Positions 40,907-49,500 of a stretch of DNA of 51,928 nt are shown here, piece by piece. How positions within the stretch are numbered: position 1 is the first letter of the stretch; each line of letters begins with the position of its first letter. The stretch comes from an uncultured bacterium (lineage in GTDB: Bacteria > Cyanobacteriota > Vampirovibrionia > Gastranaerophilales > Gastranaerophilaceae), in contig URPS01000014.1 in NCBI GenBank assembly GCA_900549855.1, forward strand, positions 1-51,928, read 5' to 3'. The notes under the pieces were generated by a model. That model saw only the letters and a list, made by a program, of their open reading frames with translations. It had not been told where the DNA came from and did no database searches. The position numbers were made by a program, and so were the translations under genes.

Positions 40907-43159
40907 ATGAGAATTCTCCCCGTACAACATAATTACACGAACCGATATAACGGTCTGATAAAAGCAGAATCAAATAAACAAACTTGTACTGAAAACTTGC
41001 AACAAGCTGATAGGCAAGGGTCTGTAAACTTTTGTGGGTTACTTTATTACTTAACAAAAGATAAGTGTTTTGATGTCATTAGCACTAAAAATGCAGAACG
41101 CTTAGTCGACAAAGGCCTAAAGGACTTAAATCTTTATACTGACGAAGAAATTGCCAAAGCTAAAGATATAATTCTCTACATGACAAGGAAAAACAATTCT
41201 AAGCACTATAGAACCGTCATACAAAAGATTTTGGAGTTAGCAAAAGAAAAGATTAGAATACATGATGTTCTTAAATTTAAAGATGTAAACTTCACTCCGT
41301 ATGCGTTTGACAATTTAGCAAATGAAATTCTAAAAGTCAACAAATTAGGCTATCCTATAGATTATATGCCAAAATTATTAAATTCTATGATTGAAAGTAT
41401 AAGTGATATAAAAAAGCTTGTCGACTTGAGAGAAGAAAGTTTAAAAAGAAAAGAACTTCTATCCTACTCGTATTGGCAAGCCGAAGATGAAGATGTAGAT
41501 GATTTACTTCTTTCTGAACCGATTTTGACTCTTAATACTTTAAAATTCTTAGGCAAAAAATCTTTTTTGGCAACTTATGAAGATAAATATGATAGTGTAG
41601 AAAATCATATTGTAAACTTGGGACAGATTGATGAAGACTTTCCTTTTTATGAAAAGCTTATTCAATTAACAAATCCCACAGAAAGTAAAATGTACAAAGG
41701 CAATCAGGAAAAAATTGCTGATTTAAAAAAGCTTTATCAAGCAAATAAAAATGATGATATAAAAAATGAGATTAATAATCTTACAAAATTTAATCGCAAC
41801 CTTGTTGAGAATGCAATAAAGGAAGCTAAAGATAAGACATTTGCCGGCTATGCGGCTTGCATGTTGGCTGATGAGCCTATGAAATTAAAGTATTTATTGC
41901 CTACACTAAACGATAATACAAAAAGTGGCAAACGCAAACGAGATAAAATTCTCAATAACAGCATTCTTAGTGACAGTCAGGGCAACATAGAAAAGAGAAT
42001 TGATTTTAGGCGGACAAAATTCTTACGAGAACTAACTTGTTCCGATGCAGATTTTAGCGAACGATTTAATGCAATTATCAATACTTTATTGAAACATCCT
42101 TCTACTTCCATAAAACATATACTTACACATACGGAAATGAATCTTGAAACTCGAAAACAGTTTTCCAAACTAGGTATTGATTATGAAAATTGGGTAAATT
42201 TTGATCCAAAATCAAGTATAAAAAAAGAAATTATAATTGATACATCTTCTTTAAAACAACATGCTATCAAAAATTTGGAAGACGATTTTAATAATGAATT
42301 ATTCACAGAAATTCCGCCGGATGAATGTTCAAAATTAATAAAAGCAATGGAAGCGAAAGGGTATAATTTAGTAGAACAGACATGTGCGAAATGTTCTAAT
42401 GACGGCTTCTTTGACAGTGTAGATACTAAACTGAAATTATATAAAAACAATTCTCCGGTTACATTTGATGATTTGCCGGAATTAATGAGAATTATAAAAA
42501 AAGAAATGACAAATTCTGTTTTTTGGCAAACGGAAAACAAGGATAAATATATTGAAAATGCCAGAAGTACTATAAAAAATCACTTTCTAAAATTGCGTAA
42601 TTCCGAAATTAAAAGTGCAAATGTTCCAAGTATAAAAGAAAATGCGAATTTGGAAGTATTAAAAGCTGACATGAACGACATAGAACACTCTTTATTCCTT
42701 GGTAATTATGCTTCTTGCTGTACCGCAATAGGCAGCGGCTCTAATCAATGGACTGCTCCAAGTTATATACTATGCAAATTGGCTTCTGCGATAGAAGTAA
42801 AAATTAACCAAGAATATGTCGGAAACACAATGTGTTTTATTGCCAAAGTTGATGACAAACCTGCATTAATTCTTGATAACATAGAATTGCAGCATAAATA
42901 CCAATACAATGATGAAATAAGAGATAGTATTTTTGCATACGCAAAGAAAATAGTTGCAGAAATTGGACAACCTAATTTACCTATATATGCATTTCCAAAT
43001 AGACATAAAGTTAATATGGATGGCTTAGACATTACTAAAAAAGAATTCTGTATAGTTGGCTCTACAGGAGATTGGGATATTTATTTGGATTTTGATGCAA
43101 GTGCACACCAAATTTCCGAAGATGAAACTTTCACCTCGTATTTATATAAAATATCCTGA
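40907..43159 (+). CDS. Large hypothetical protein with C-terminal GNYASCC domain
   Basis: 750 residues. The N-terminus is Asn/Gln-rich and contains SVNFCGLLYYLTK near residue 40, a weaker version of the F-x-A tag. Residues ~50-550 are helical and charged, with no membrane spans. The C-terminal ~170 residues form a distinct domain with SLFLGNYASCCTAIGSGSN (a Cys pair), GNTMCFIAKVDDKPALILDNIEL, FAYAKKIVAEIGQPNLPIYAFPNRHKV and STGDWDIYLDF. The architecture suggests a large helical delivery or scaffold part with a small catalytic tail, as in effector-type proteins. That is inference, and no family was recognised. Confidence 0.6.
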   Translation: MRILPVQHNYTNRYNGLIKAESNKQTCTENLQQADRQGSVNFCGLLYYLTKDKCFDVISTKNAERLVDKGLKDLNLYTDEEIAKAKDIILYMTRKNNSKHYRTVIQKILELAKEKIRIHDVLKFKDVNFTPYAFDNLANEILKVNKLGYPIDYMPKLLNSMIESISDIKKLVDLREESLKRKELLSYSYWQAEDEDVDDLLLSEPILTLNTLKFLGKKSFLATYEDKYDSVENHIVNLGQIDEDFPFYEKLIQLTNPTESKMYKGNQEKIADLKKLYQANKNDDIKNEINNLTKFNRNLVENAIKEAKDKTFAGYAACMLADEPMKLKYLLPTLNDNTKSGKRKRDKILNNSILSDSQGNIEKRIDFRRTKFLRELTCSDADFSERFNAIINTLLKHPSTSIKHILTHTEMNLETRKQFSKLGIDYENWVNFDPKSSIKKEIIIDTSSLKQHAIKNLEDDFNNELFTEIPPDECSKLIKAMEAKGYNLVEQTCAKCSNDGFFDSVDTKLKLYKNNSPVTFDDLPELMRIIKKEMTNSVFWQTENKDKYIENARSTIKNHFLKLRNSEIKSANVPSIKENANLEVLKADMNDIEHSLFLGNYASCCTAIGSGSNQWTAPSYILCKLASAIEVKINQEYVGNTMCFIAKVDDKPALILDNIELQHKYQYNDEIRDSIFAYAKKIVAEIGQPNLPIYAFPNRHKVNMDGLDITKKEFCIVGSTGDWDIYLDFDASAHQISEDETFTSYLYKIS

Positions 43160-43191
43160 AACTAAGCATATCCCCCTATATTATTAACAAA

Positions 43192-43215
43192 ATTCGTAAT
43201 GAACTATTTACGAAT
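43192..43215. repeat. 24-bp dyad upstream of recombinase 3
   Basis: ATTCGTAA and TTACGAAT form an 8-bp dyad around TGAACTAT, 24 bp in total. It matches the size of the recombinase sites at 11312-11335 and 27662-27685 but has different ends. It could also be a weak terminator hairpin for the preceding gene. Confidence 0.4.
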
Positions 43216-43419
43216 AAAATTAAAATGTTATATATAGATTGTAACGATAAATTTAAAACTTAAAAAGCTATAAATACATTTATTCATATATTTACAGATA
43301 TAAGCTATCTTACTGATTATAATTGAATTTTTCTAATGCTATAATGCTAAAATCCATATAATTAAACTCTTTCATTTGTATGGAAAGATTGTGGGATAGT
43401 ACGCAGAAAGGAGAGCGCT

Positions 43420-43962
43420 ATGGTAATGGTAGAGCCTATTAGAAGCAAATTTGAAATAAAAAAAATTGAGAACTTTCTTGCTGAAAAAAGTACCCGAGAT
43501 TTGTTAATTTTCACGCTTGGAACAAACTGTGGACTTAGAATTTCCGACATACTAGCTCTCGATATAAAAGATGTACGCAATAAAAATTTTATAAATATTA
43601 TAGAAAAGAAAACCGGTAAAGCAAAGCGATTCCCTATCAACAATAAATTAAAACCACTAATTAAAAAATTTATCAGAGGCAAAGATGACGAAGCACCACT
43701 ATTCACAAGTATTTTTCATAATCGCATGGAAAGATTTGCAGCTTATAATATGCTAAAAGAAGCTTGCAAAAAAGCTGGTATAGAAGGTAATATTGGCACA
43801 CATACAATGCGTAAAACATTCGGGTATCATCACTATCGAAAATTTAAAGATATCGCTATGCTGCAAAAAATATTCAATCATTCCAGTCCACAAATAACAA
43901 TGAGATACATAGGAATTGACCAAGATAAAATTGACGAATGTTATAAAAAATTTATTCTTTAA
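43420..43962 (+). CDS. Small tyrosine recombinase 3 (catalytic domain only)
   Basis: 180 residues, very similar by eye to recombinase 1 (VEPIR, FTLGTNCGLRISDI, EKKTGK, GTHTMRKTFGYHHYRKFKDIA, FNHSSPQIT, RYIGIDQ). All catalytic residues R, K, H-x-x-R, H and Y are present and the core-binding domain is absent. AAAGGAGAG precedes the ATG, and an extended -10 (TGC-TATAAT, 43337-43345) lies upstream. It ends 8 bp before a 15-bp inverted repeat that encloses the clpC promoter. Confidence 0.9.
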   Translation: MVMVEPIRSKFEIKKIENFLAEKSTRDLLIFTLGTNCGLRISDILALDIKDVRNKNFINIIEKKTGKAKRFPINNKLKPLIKKFIRGKDDEAPLFTSIFHNRMERFAAYNMLKEACKKAGIEGNIGTHTMRKTFGYHHYRKFKDIAMLQKIFNHSSPQITMRYIGIDQDKIDECYKKFIL

Positions 43963-43970
43963 TAATTTTA

Positions 43971-43985
43971 TTAATAAATTCCTCT
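43971..43985 (+). repeat. Inverted repeat, left arm (site 3L)
   Basis: TTAATAAATTCCTCT is the exact reverse complement of 44059-44073. Imperfect matching continues inward (ATAAATA-C/T-ATT with a 2-nt gap). Confidence 0.7.
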
Positions 43986-44003
43986 ACATAAATACATTCC
44001 CCC

Positions 44004-44032
44004 TTGCAAGTTTTGTAAATTTTTTGTAATAT
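44004..44032 (+). promoter_or_regulatory. clpC promoter inside the inverted-repeat segment
   Basis: TTGCAA (44004-44009), a 17-bp spacer and TAATAT (44027-44032) make a strong sigma-70 promoter facing clpC. The segment 43986-44058 is bounded by 15-bp inverted repeats, so inversion would turn it away from clpC. Confidence 0.75.
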
Positions 44033-44058
44033 ATTGATAGATAAATATATTTATAAGA

Positions 44059-44073
44059 AGAGGAATTTATTAA
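44059..44073 (-). repeat. Inverted repeat, right arm (site 3R), includes clpC ribosome binding site
   Basis: AGAGGAATTTATTAA abuts the clpC ATG. Its AGAGG is the Shine-Dalgarno sequence, so this arm has a second function that constrains it. Confidence 0.7.
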
Positions 44074-46560
44074 ATGTTCGAACGTTTTACAGAAAAGGCG
44101 ATTAAGGTTATTATGCTGGCTCAAGAAGAAGCCAGACGACTTGGTCATAACTTTGTCGGCACAGAGCAAGTTTTGCTTGGTCTAATCGGAGAAGGCACCG
44201 GTATTGCTGCAAAGACACTTAAATCAATGGGAGTAACTCTTAAAGACGCTCGTGTTGAAGTTGAAAAAATTATAGGTAGAGGTTCCGGCTTTGTTGCTGT
44301 CGAAATTCCATTCACACCTAGAGCTAAAAGAGTTTTAGAACTATCTTGGGACGAAGCAAGACAACTTGGACATAATTATATTGGAACAGAACACTTACTT
44401 TTAGGTTTGATTCGTGAAGGCGAAGGTGTTGCAGCAAGAGTTCTTGAAAACCTTGGTGTTGACCTAAACAAAGTAAGAAGTAATGTTGTTAAAATGTTAG
44501 GTGACTCTAAACCTCAAACGGCAGGTGCTGGAGTTGGTTCATCATCTTCTAGTTCTCAAGCAAACAAAGTAAAAACACCTAGTTTGGATGAATTTGGTAC
44601 AGATTTAACACAAGCTGCTTCAGAACAAAGATTAGACCCTGTTGTTGGCAGAGAAAAAGAAATTGAACGTGTTATTCAAATTCTTGCAAGAAGAACCAAA
44701 AATAATCCGGTGCTTTTGGGTGAACCTGGGGTTGGTAAGACTGCTGTTGCAGAAGGACTTGCTATTAGAATTGTTAACGGCGAAGTTCCTGACATTTTGG
44801 AAAACAAAAAAATTATCCAGCTTGATATGGGGCTTTTGATTGCAGGTACTAAATACCGTGGTGAATTTGAAGAACGTCTTAAAAAAATTATGGACGAAAT
44901 TCGCCAAGCAGGAAACGTAATCCTTGTTATTGATGAAATGCACACTCTGATTGGTGCCGGCGCAGCAGAAGGTGCAATTGATGCTGCTAACATCTTAAAA
45001 CCTGCTTTATCAAGAGGAGAAATTCAAGTAATTGGTGCTACGACTTCTGATGAATACAGAAAGTATATTGAGAAAGATTCTGCATTAGAAAGAAGATTCC
45101 AGCCGGTAATCATCGAAGAACCATCTATTGATGAAACTATCGAGATTATCAGAGGTCTGAAATCTAAGTATGAAGAACACCATAACTTGAATATTTCTGA
45201 TGCAGCAATTGTTGCGGCTACAAAATTATCAAGCAAATATATTAACGATAGATTTTTGCCTGACAAAGCAATTGACGTAATTGATGAAGCTAGTTCAAAA
45301 GTTCGTTTGAAGGTTAGCACCCTTTCTCCGGAAGGAAAAGAACTTGATAAGGAATTAAGAGATATTATCAAAGAAAAAGAAGACGCTATCAGAAATCAAG
45401 AATTCGAGCGTGCTTCAGCTTTGCGTGATGATGAAGCTAACATGAAGGATAGAATTCGTGAAGTTTCCGAAGAATGGCGAAAACAAAATGATGCCAACAA
45501 GCCAACTGTAACAGAAGAAGATGTTGCGGAAGTTATTGCAACTATGACCGGCGTTCCGGTAACAAAACTTACAGAAGGTGAGTCTGAAAGATTATTAAAA
45601 TTGGAAGACACTCTTCATGCTAGAGTTATCGGTCAAAGTGATGCTGTAACAGCAATTGCTAAAGCAATTAGACGTGCTAGAGTTGGTTTAAAATCACCAA
45701 ACAGACCAATAGGTAGCTTTATCTTCTCCGGTCCTACCGGTGTTGGTAAAACTGAATTGGCGAAGGCTTTAGCAGAAGCAATATTCGGTAGTGAAGATAA
45801 TATGATAAGAGTAGATATGTCAGAATTTATGGAAAAACATTCTACAGCAAAACTTATCGGTTCTCCTCCTGGATATGTTGGATATGATGACGGTGGTCAC
45901 TTGTCAGAATTAGTTAGAAAGAAACCTTATTCAGTTATTCTTTTTGACGAAATTGAAAAAGCTCACCCAGACGTATTCAACATCATGTTGCAAATCCTTG
46001 ATGACGGACGTTTAACTGATGCAAAGGGTAAGCACATCAACTTCAAGAACACAGTTATTATCATGACTTCTAACGTTGGTGCTAGTATGATTTCTACTCA
46101 AGGTAAACTTGGTTTCTCAGCTGCAGAAGACGCTAAGAAGGATAAATACGAAAAACTTAAAGAAACGGTTAATGAAGAACTTAAGAAAGCATTCAGACCT
46201 GAATTCTTGAACCGTATTGATGATATTATTGTATTCTCACACTTGAGTAAGGAAGAAATCAGACAAATCGTTGACTTGATGATGAAAGACTTGTTCAAAC
46301 GACTAGCAGAACGTGATTTATCAATCGAAGTTACAGATGAAGTAAAAGATTATCTTGCAAAAGACGGTTATAATGAAGCATATGGTGCAAGACCTTTGAG
46401 AAGATTGATTCAAAAGAAAATTGAAGATCAGCTTGCAGAAGAAATCTTGACGAATGCTTATCAACCGGGAGATACAATTCTTCTTAAGTTAGTAGATGAC
46501 AAAATTGTATTTGAACGCAAAGAAGGCGCAAAAGCTGAAAAAGTAGTTCAAGAAGGTTAA
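44074..46560 (+). CDS. clpC: ATP-dependent Clp protease ATP-binding subunit ClpC
   Basis: ClpC is a hexameric AAA+ unfoldase that feeds ClpP and refolds or degrades damaged proteins. The 828-residue protein has two Clp N repeats (MFERFTEKAIKVIMLAQEEARRLGHNFVGTEQ and FTPRAKRVLELSWDEARQLGHNYIGTEH), the first AAA domain (LLGEPGVGKTAVAEGL, VILVIDEMHTLIGAG), a UVR/M region (EKEDAIRNQEFERASALRDDEANMKD), and the second AAA domain (FSGPTGVGKTELAKAL, ILFDEIEKAHPDV). The length and UVR motif fit ClpC rather than ClpB or ClpA. The N-terminal repeats look cyanobacterial. No mcsA/mcsB or ctsR lies beside it. Its promoter sits inside a possible inversion segment. A strong terminator follows. Confidence 0.97.
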   Translation: MFERFTEKAIKVIMLAQEEARRLGHNFVGTEQVLLGLIGEGTGIAAKTLKSMGVTLKDARVEVEKIIGRGSGFVAVEIPFTPRAKRVLELSWDEARQLGHNYIGTEHLLLGLIREGEGVAARVLENLGVDLNKVRSNVVKMLGDSKPQTAGAGVGSSSSSSQANKVKTPSLDEFGTDLTQAASEQRLDPVVGREKEIERVIQILARRTKNNPVLLGEPGVGKTAVAEGLAIRIVNGEVPDILENKKIIQLDMGLLIAGTKYRGEFEERLKKIMDEIRQAGNVILVIDEMHTLIGAGAAEGAIDAANILKPALSRGEIQVIGATTSDEYRKYIEKDSALERRFQPVIIEEPSIDETIEIIRGLKSKYEEHHNLNISDAAIVAATKLSSKYINDRFLPDKAIDVIDEASSKVRLKVSTLSPEGKELDKELRDIIKEKEDAIRNQEFERASALRDDEANMKDRIREVSEEWRKQNDANKPTVTEEDVAEVIATMTGVPVTKLTEGESERLLKLEDTLHARVIGQSDAVTAIAKAIRRARVGLKSPNRPIGSFIFSGPTGVGKTELAKALAEAIFGSEDNMIRVDMSEFMEKHSTAKLIGSPPGYVGYDDGGHLSELVRKKPYSVILFDEIEKAHPDVFNIMLQILDDGRLTDAKGKHINFKNTVIIMTSNVGASMISTQGKLGFSAAEDAKKDKYEKLKETVNEELKKAFRPEFLNRIDDIIVFSHLSKEEIRQIVDLMMKDLFKRLAERDLSIEVTDEVKDYLAKDGYNEAYGARPLRRLIQKKIEDQLAEEILTNAYQPGDTILLKLVDDKIVFERKEGAKAEKVVQEG

Positions 46561-46575
46561 TCATCATAATATATT

Positions 46576-46611
46576 AAAACTCCCAAGAATACGATTATTC
46601 TTGGGAGTTTT
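46576..46611. terminator. Bidirectional terminator after clpC
   Basis: A perfect 16-bp stem (AAAACTCCCAAGAATA with its complement) around a CGAT loop, with T and A runs on both sides. It separates clpC from the convergent gene at 46643. Confidence 0.92.
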
Positions 46612-46642
46612 TTATTAAAAAATTATTTCACTTTGACAAATA

Positions 46643-47269
46643 TTATTTGATATTTGGGAAAGCGTAAATTTTTCCATCATCACTACGCCATCTCAAATAA
46701 CCCGTTTTTGGAGTTTTGTCAATATCTACTACAGATACTAAAGCCCAATTTCCTCGAATTGCAGTCAGTCTTATTTGTTTTACATAACGTAATTTTGATA
46801 CGTTTTGTGATAAATCTTCACTTTTAGAATGAAGGTTTTCAACATCTTCCGGCGCATCTTTCATTAGACGTAACCCGTATTTTCTACCATACATATTATA
46901 AAAACTCAACCATGGCATAAATTGAAAGCGGTCTTCTGTTTGCACCCAGCCACGAGAATTGTTCATGCGGTTATAAATAACTTCTACCCAACCATCATCT
47001 CCAATGTCAGAAACGTATAAGAATCCGAGTTTTTTTTCGTTAATTAATAGTGCAAATGTATTGTCCGGCATTGTTTCCGGATTGTAAGAAAAGTCCATTT
47101 TTTTTACAACTTTTGAATTTGCCTCAGGATGAGAATAAATTGTTATATTATCACCAATTTGAAACATGCCAATTGCATCTTTTGGAATAGTATCGACATA
47201 GAACGGCATGTTATCTGCAAAAACAGGCAACATAAAACACATACATACTATTAATATAAATTTTTTCAT
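46643..47269 (-). CDS. Secreted SH3-like domain protein
   Basis: 208 residues with a classical signal peptide (MKKFILIVCMCFMLPVFA, cleavage probably after VFA). The mature part starts as a bacterial SH3-like fold (AIGMFQIGDNITIYSHPEANSKVVKKM, LGFLYVSDIGDDGWVEVIYNRMNNSRGWVQTED). A second SH3-like segment closes the protein (IRGNWALVSVVDIDKTPKTGYLRWRSDDGKIYAF). Such domains bind peptidoglycan or cell-surface ligands. It lies alone between two terminator/RNA regions. Confidence 0.8.
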   Translation of the reverse strand: MKKFILIVCMCFMLPVFADNMPFYVDTIPKDAIGMFQIGDNITIYSHPEANSKVVKKMDFSYNPETMPDNTFALLINEKKLGFLYVSDIGDDGWVEVIYNRMNNSRGWVQTEDRFQFMPWLSFYNMYGRKYGLRLMKDAPEDVENLHSKSEDLSQNVSKLRYVKQIRLTAIRGNWALVSVVDIDKTPKTGYLRWRSDDGKIYAFPNIK

Positions 47270-47336
47270 ACAAAATCCTCTTTTTGATGATATTGTACCA
47301 CTGAATTAGAATATGAGCTAGTTGTTTATTTAAATA

Positions 47337-47465
47337 GACCTGTTCTTGCGTTTGATATGTTAAAAGTCTTTGTCTGCTTAGTTATTGTCAGCTTAGTAAA
47401 ACTGACCTACTTAGAAGACCTACTACTTAGAAGTAAATATCATAAGGGGCAAAAGAAAACAGGTC
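47337..47465. ncRNA. Candidate structured RNA, about 129 nt
   Basis: Complementary blocks are nested. GACCTGTT (47337-47344) pairs with AACAGGTC (47458-47465), TGATAT (47353-47358) with ATATCA (47437-47442), and GTCTT (47366-47370) with AAGAC (47415-47419). The last pair encloses hairpin GTCAG/CTGAC (47387-47391, 47402-47406), and a TACTT-AG-AAGTA hairpin lies at 47424-47435. The order is consistent with one long interrupted stem with side hairpins, like 6S-type or other housekeeping RNAs. The strand is undetermined. No protein is encoded here. Confidence 0.45.
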
Positions 47466-47734
47466 GGTTATATCCTTCCTGTTAAGATTTTACACTAGCC
47501 GAAATATAAATAGCAATTTAATTGTACACTAAAATTACGAAAATTACAAATAATATAGCAAACAATTTACAATTGCCTATTGATAATAGTTTTGAACATA
47601 TGGTGTATAATTAAGTCATAGTCACAAAAATAGCAAATTTACCAAATATTAACTTATGTAACAAATATATATTAAATATATATCATTTTGTCAATTTTCT
47701 TTACAATAATGTTTTTATATATATGAGGCAAAAA
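47466..47734. other. AT-rich spacer before 47735
   Basis: Together with the RNA candidate it makes a 465-bp gene-free interval. Apart from the TTGTCA element near 47691 I see no clear promoter or repeat. Confidence 0.4.
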
Positions 47735-48199
47735 ATGAGTTACAAATTTGATTCAATCGTAAATAAACAAGAGGCAGATGCTCTAAAAGAAATGATATTC
47801 AGACGTGTTAGAGAACGTTCAAACAGTATGAATGAAGAGGTTCAGACTGAAGTCATGGATATGGCACGTGACTCTTTTGTTAGTTCTAATAACCCATTTT
47901 CTCAAATCGTTGAGAAAACTAATGTTCAACCGGAATCTAATCCAAAAGAATTAGTTCAGAAAGGTGTAGACAACGAAAATATAGGCTTTGCAATGCCACA
48001 AAAGCAACCAAAGGCTTTCAATCAGAGCCATTTGATTAATGAGCAGGTTGCAAATGCAGAAATTAAAAATAATATGCGAGAAGCAAGAGCCGGTTTATCC
48101 AATAATAAAAGCTTTATGGGTGCTTTGAATTTTTTAAATTCACAAGCTGCAATTTCTCTTATAAAAACTCGTTCCGATAAATTTGAGATGATTGTATAA
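47735..48199 (+). CDS. Conserved-looking hypothetical protein (154 aa)
   Basis: Start chosen at ATG 47735 (MSYKFDSIVNKQEADALKEMIF) because GAGG lies 7 bp upstream; an ATG four codons earlier overlaps that site. The protein is hydrophilic and helical at the start (residues 10-50), has a Gln/Asn/Pro-rich middle, and ends MGALNFLNSQAAISLIKTRSDKFEMIV. It has no membrane segment. It precedes the prepilin gene by 117 bp but that gene has its own promoter. Function unknown. Confidence 0.7.
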   Translation: MSYKFDSIVNKQEADALKEMIFRRVRERSNSMNEEVQTEVMDMARDSFVSSNNPFSQIVEKTNVQPESNPKELVQKGVDNENIGFAMPQKQPKAFNQSHLINEQVANAEIKNNMREARAGLSNNKSFMGALNFLNSQAAISLIKTRSDKFEMIV

Positions 48200-48230
48200 G
48201 AAATTTCTACTTTTTTCCCCTTTACTTATA

Positions 48231-48259
48231 TTGACACTCTTTGATTAATTTGTTAAAAT
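48231..48259 (+). promoter_or_regulatory. Strong sigma-70 promoter of the prepilin gene
   Basis: TTGACA (48231-48236), a 17-bp spacer and TAAAAT (48254-48259). The leader is about 50 nt and ends in GAAAGGA. This is close to consensus and suits a highly expressed pilin. Confidence 0.85.
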
Positions 48260-48316
48260 TAGTACAGATGTAAAAGAAAATTTTGCTAAATTAATATAAG
48301 AAGAGAAAGGAATATT

Positions 48317-48979
48317 ATGATGAAGAAGAACGGTTTCACTCTTGCAGAAGTATTGATTACCTTAGCTATTATTGGTGTAGTTGCTACATTAACACTTCCT
48401 GCTTTGATGACAAACACTCAAGAACAACAGTCAAGAACAGCATTGAAGAAGGGTATTAATACATTAACTGAAGCTGCTCAAATGAACCAAGCAATTGATG
48501 GTTTCGATTATGCTACATTCAGTACAACTTCTACAAATAATGATGATACGTTATCTTTATATGCATTGCTTTCAAAAAGAACAACTATGGATTATCAAAC
48601 ATCCGGTACAACATCAAGTGCTGCAAAATTGGTTAACAATGGCGCTAGCAACTATGTAGTATTCTTCAGGGATGGTGCTGCTTTAACATTCCCTAACACA
48701 GAAGCTGCTACAACCGGAACTACAGTTTCTAACCCAGCTGCTGATGGTTTGCCATACGGTATTAAAGCTGTTTATGATACAAACGGACAAAAAGGTCCTA
48801 ACTTGATTTCTAACTGCTTAGGTACTGGTACTATGAAACCGGCTGCAGCACAGAATGATACAGCTGGTAACTGTGGTGATAAATCAAAACGTGTAATCAA
48901 AGACCAATTTGGTGTTAGATTAAGAGGTTCATTCGCAGTTCCTAACGGTGCAGCTTCAAGATGGGCTTTCGAAAACTAA
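48317..48979 (+). CDS. Type IV prepilin-like protein
   Basis: 220 residues with a type III signal: basic MMKKN, then G-FTLAEVLITLAIIGVVATL. Cleavage would fall after Gly and Phe+1 would be methylated by a prepilin peptidase; Glu+5 is present (FTLAE). The globular part is rich in Thr, Ala, Asn and Gly, with Cys residues in NCLGTGTM and GNCGD that could form a disulfide loop near the C-terminus. It would form or decorate a pilus or type II-like pseudopilus. The strong promoter, ribosome binding site and terminator make it a monocistronic, highly expressed gene. An ATG one codon later is equally possible as start. Confidence 0.9.
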   Translation: MMKKNGFTLAEVLITLAIIGVVATLTLPALMTNTQEQQSRTALKKGINTLTEAAQMNQAIDGFDYATFSTTSTNNDDTLSLYALLSKRTTMDYQTSGTTSSAAKLVNNGASNYVVFFRDGAALTFPNTEAATTGTTVSNPAADGLPYGIKAVYDTNGQKGPNLISNCLGTGTMKPAAAQNDTAGNCGDKSKRVIKDQFGVRLRGSFAVPNGAASRWAFEN

Positions 48980-49000
48980 TAGTTTTTAATAGAATATTTG

Positions 49001-49040
49001 AAAAAACGAGGCAGATTTTTAGTCCGCCTCGTTTTTTTTT
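49001..49040 (+). terminator. Terminator of the prepilin gene
   Basis: AACGAGGC pairs with GCCTCGTT around a 13-nt loop and is followed by ten T residues. Confidence 0.92.
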
Positions 49041-49113
49041 TGGGAGATTAAAAGTATGGTAACATTCAGTCTAAAACTACAAGCAATGCTTGTATAAAAA
49101 GACTATTAAAAAT

Positions 49114-49500
49114 ATGAAAAACAATAAATTAATGATAGTTGTACCTTGCTATAACGAAGAAGAAGTTTTGACATATACAATTAGCGAATTACAAATTCTT
49201 CTTGACATTATGACAGAAGATGGTTTAATATCCGGCGATAGCGGAGTTTGTTTTGTAAACGATGGAAGCAGCGACAAGACTCAAGAAATAATTGAAAACA
49301 TTTGCCAAAGAGATGTTAGATTTTCTTGCGTTAAATTGGCAGGAAATTTTGGACACCAAAAAGCATTACTTGCCGGCATGTATTCTGTAAAAGCAGATAT
49401 GATAGTTACAATTGATGCAGATTTACAAGATGATACCAATGCAATAATACAGATGGTAAAAAAATACAAAGAAGGTTATAATTTAAGGGAATTCAAATAG
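49114..49500 (+). pseudogene. Truncated family 2 glycosyltransferase (DPM1/GtrB-like)
   Basis: Only the N-terminal ~128 residues of a normally ~310-residue enzyme remain. MIVVPCYNEEEVL, VCFVNDGSSDKT, LAGNFGHQKALLAGM and TIDADLQDD are the GT-A nucleotide-sugar motifs. After KKYKEGYN the frame runs directly into response-regulator linker sequence read in another phase and stops at 49498. The C-terminal membrane helices expected of GtrB/DPM1-type enzymes are missing. The gene is a remnant of a deletion, or possibly an assembly junction. Confidence 0.8.

Noticed and set aside
44004..44073. Reading the clpC upstream inverted repeat as a simple transcription terminator
   Set aside because: The arms are 73 bp apart and enclose a strong promoter, with no T run after the stem, so a terminator is unlikely.
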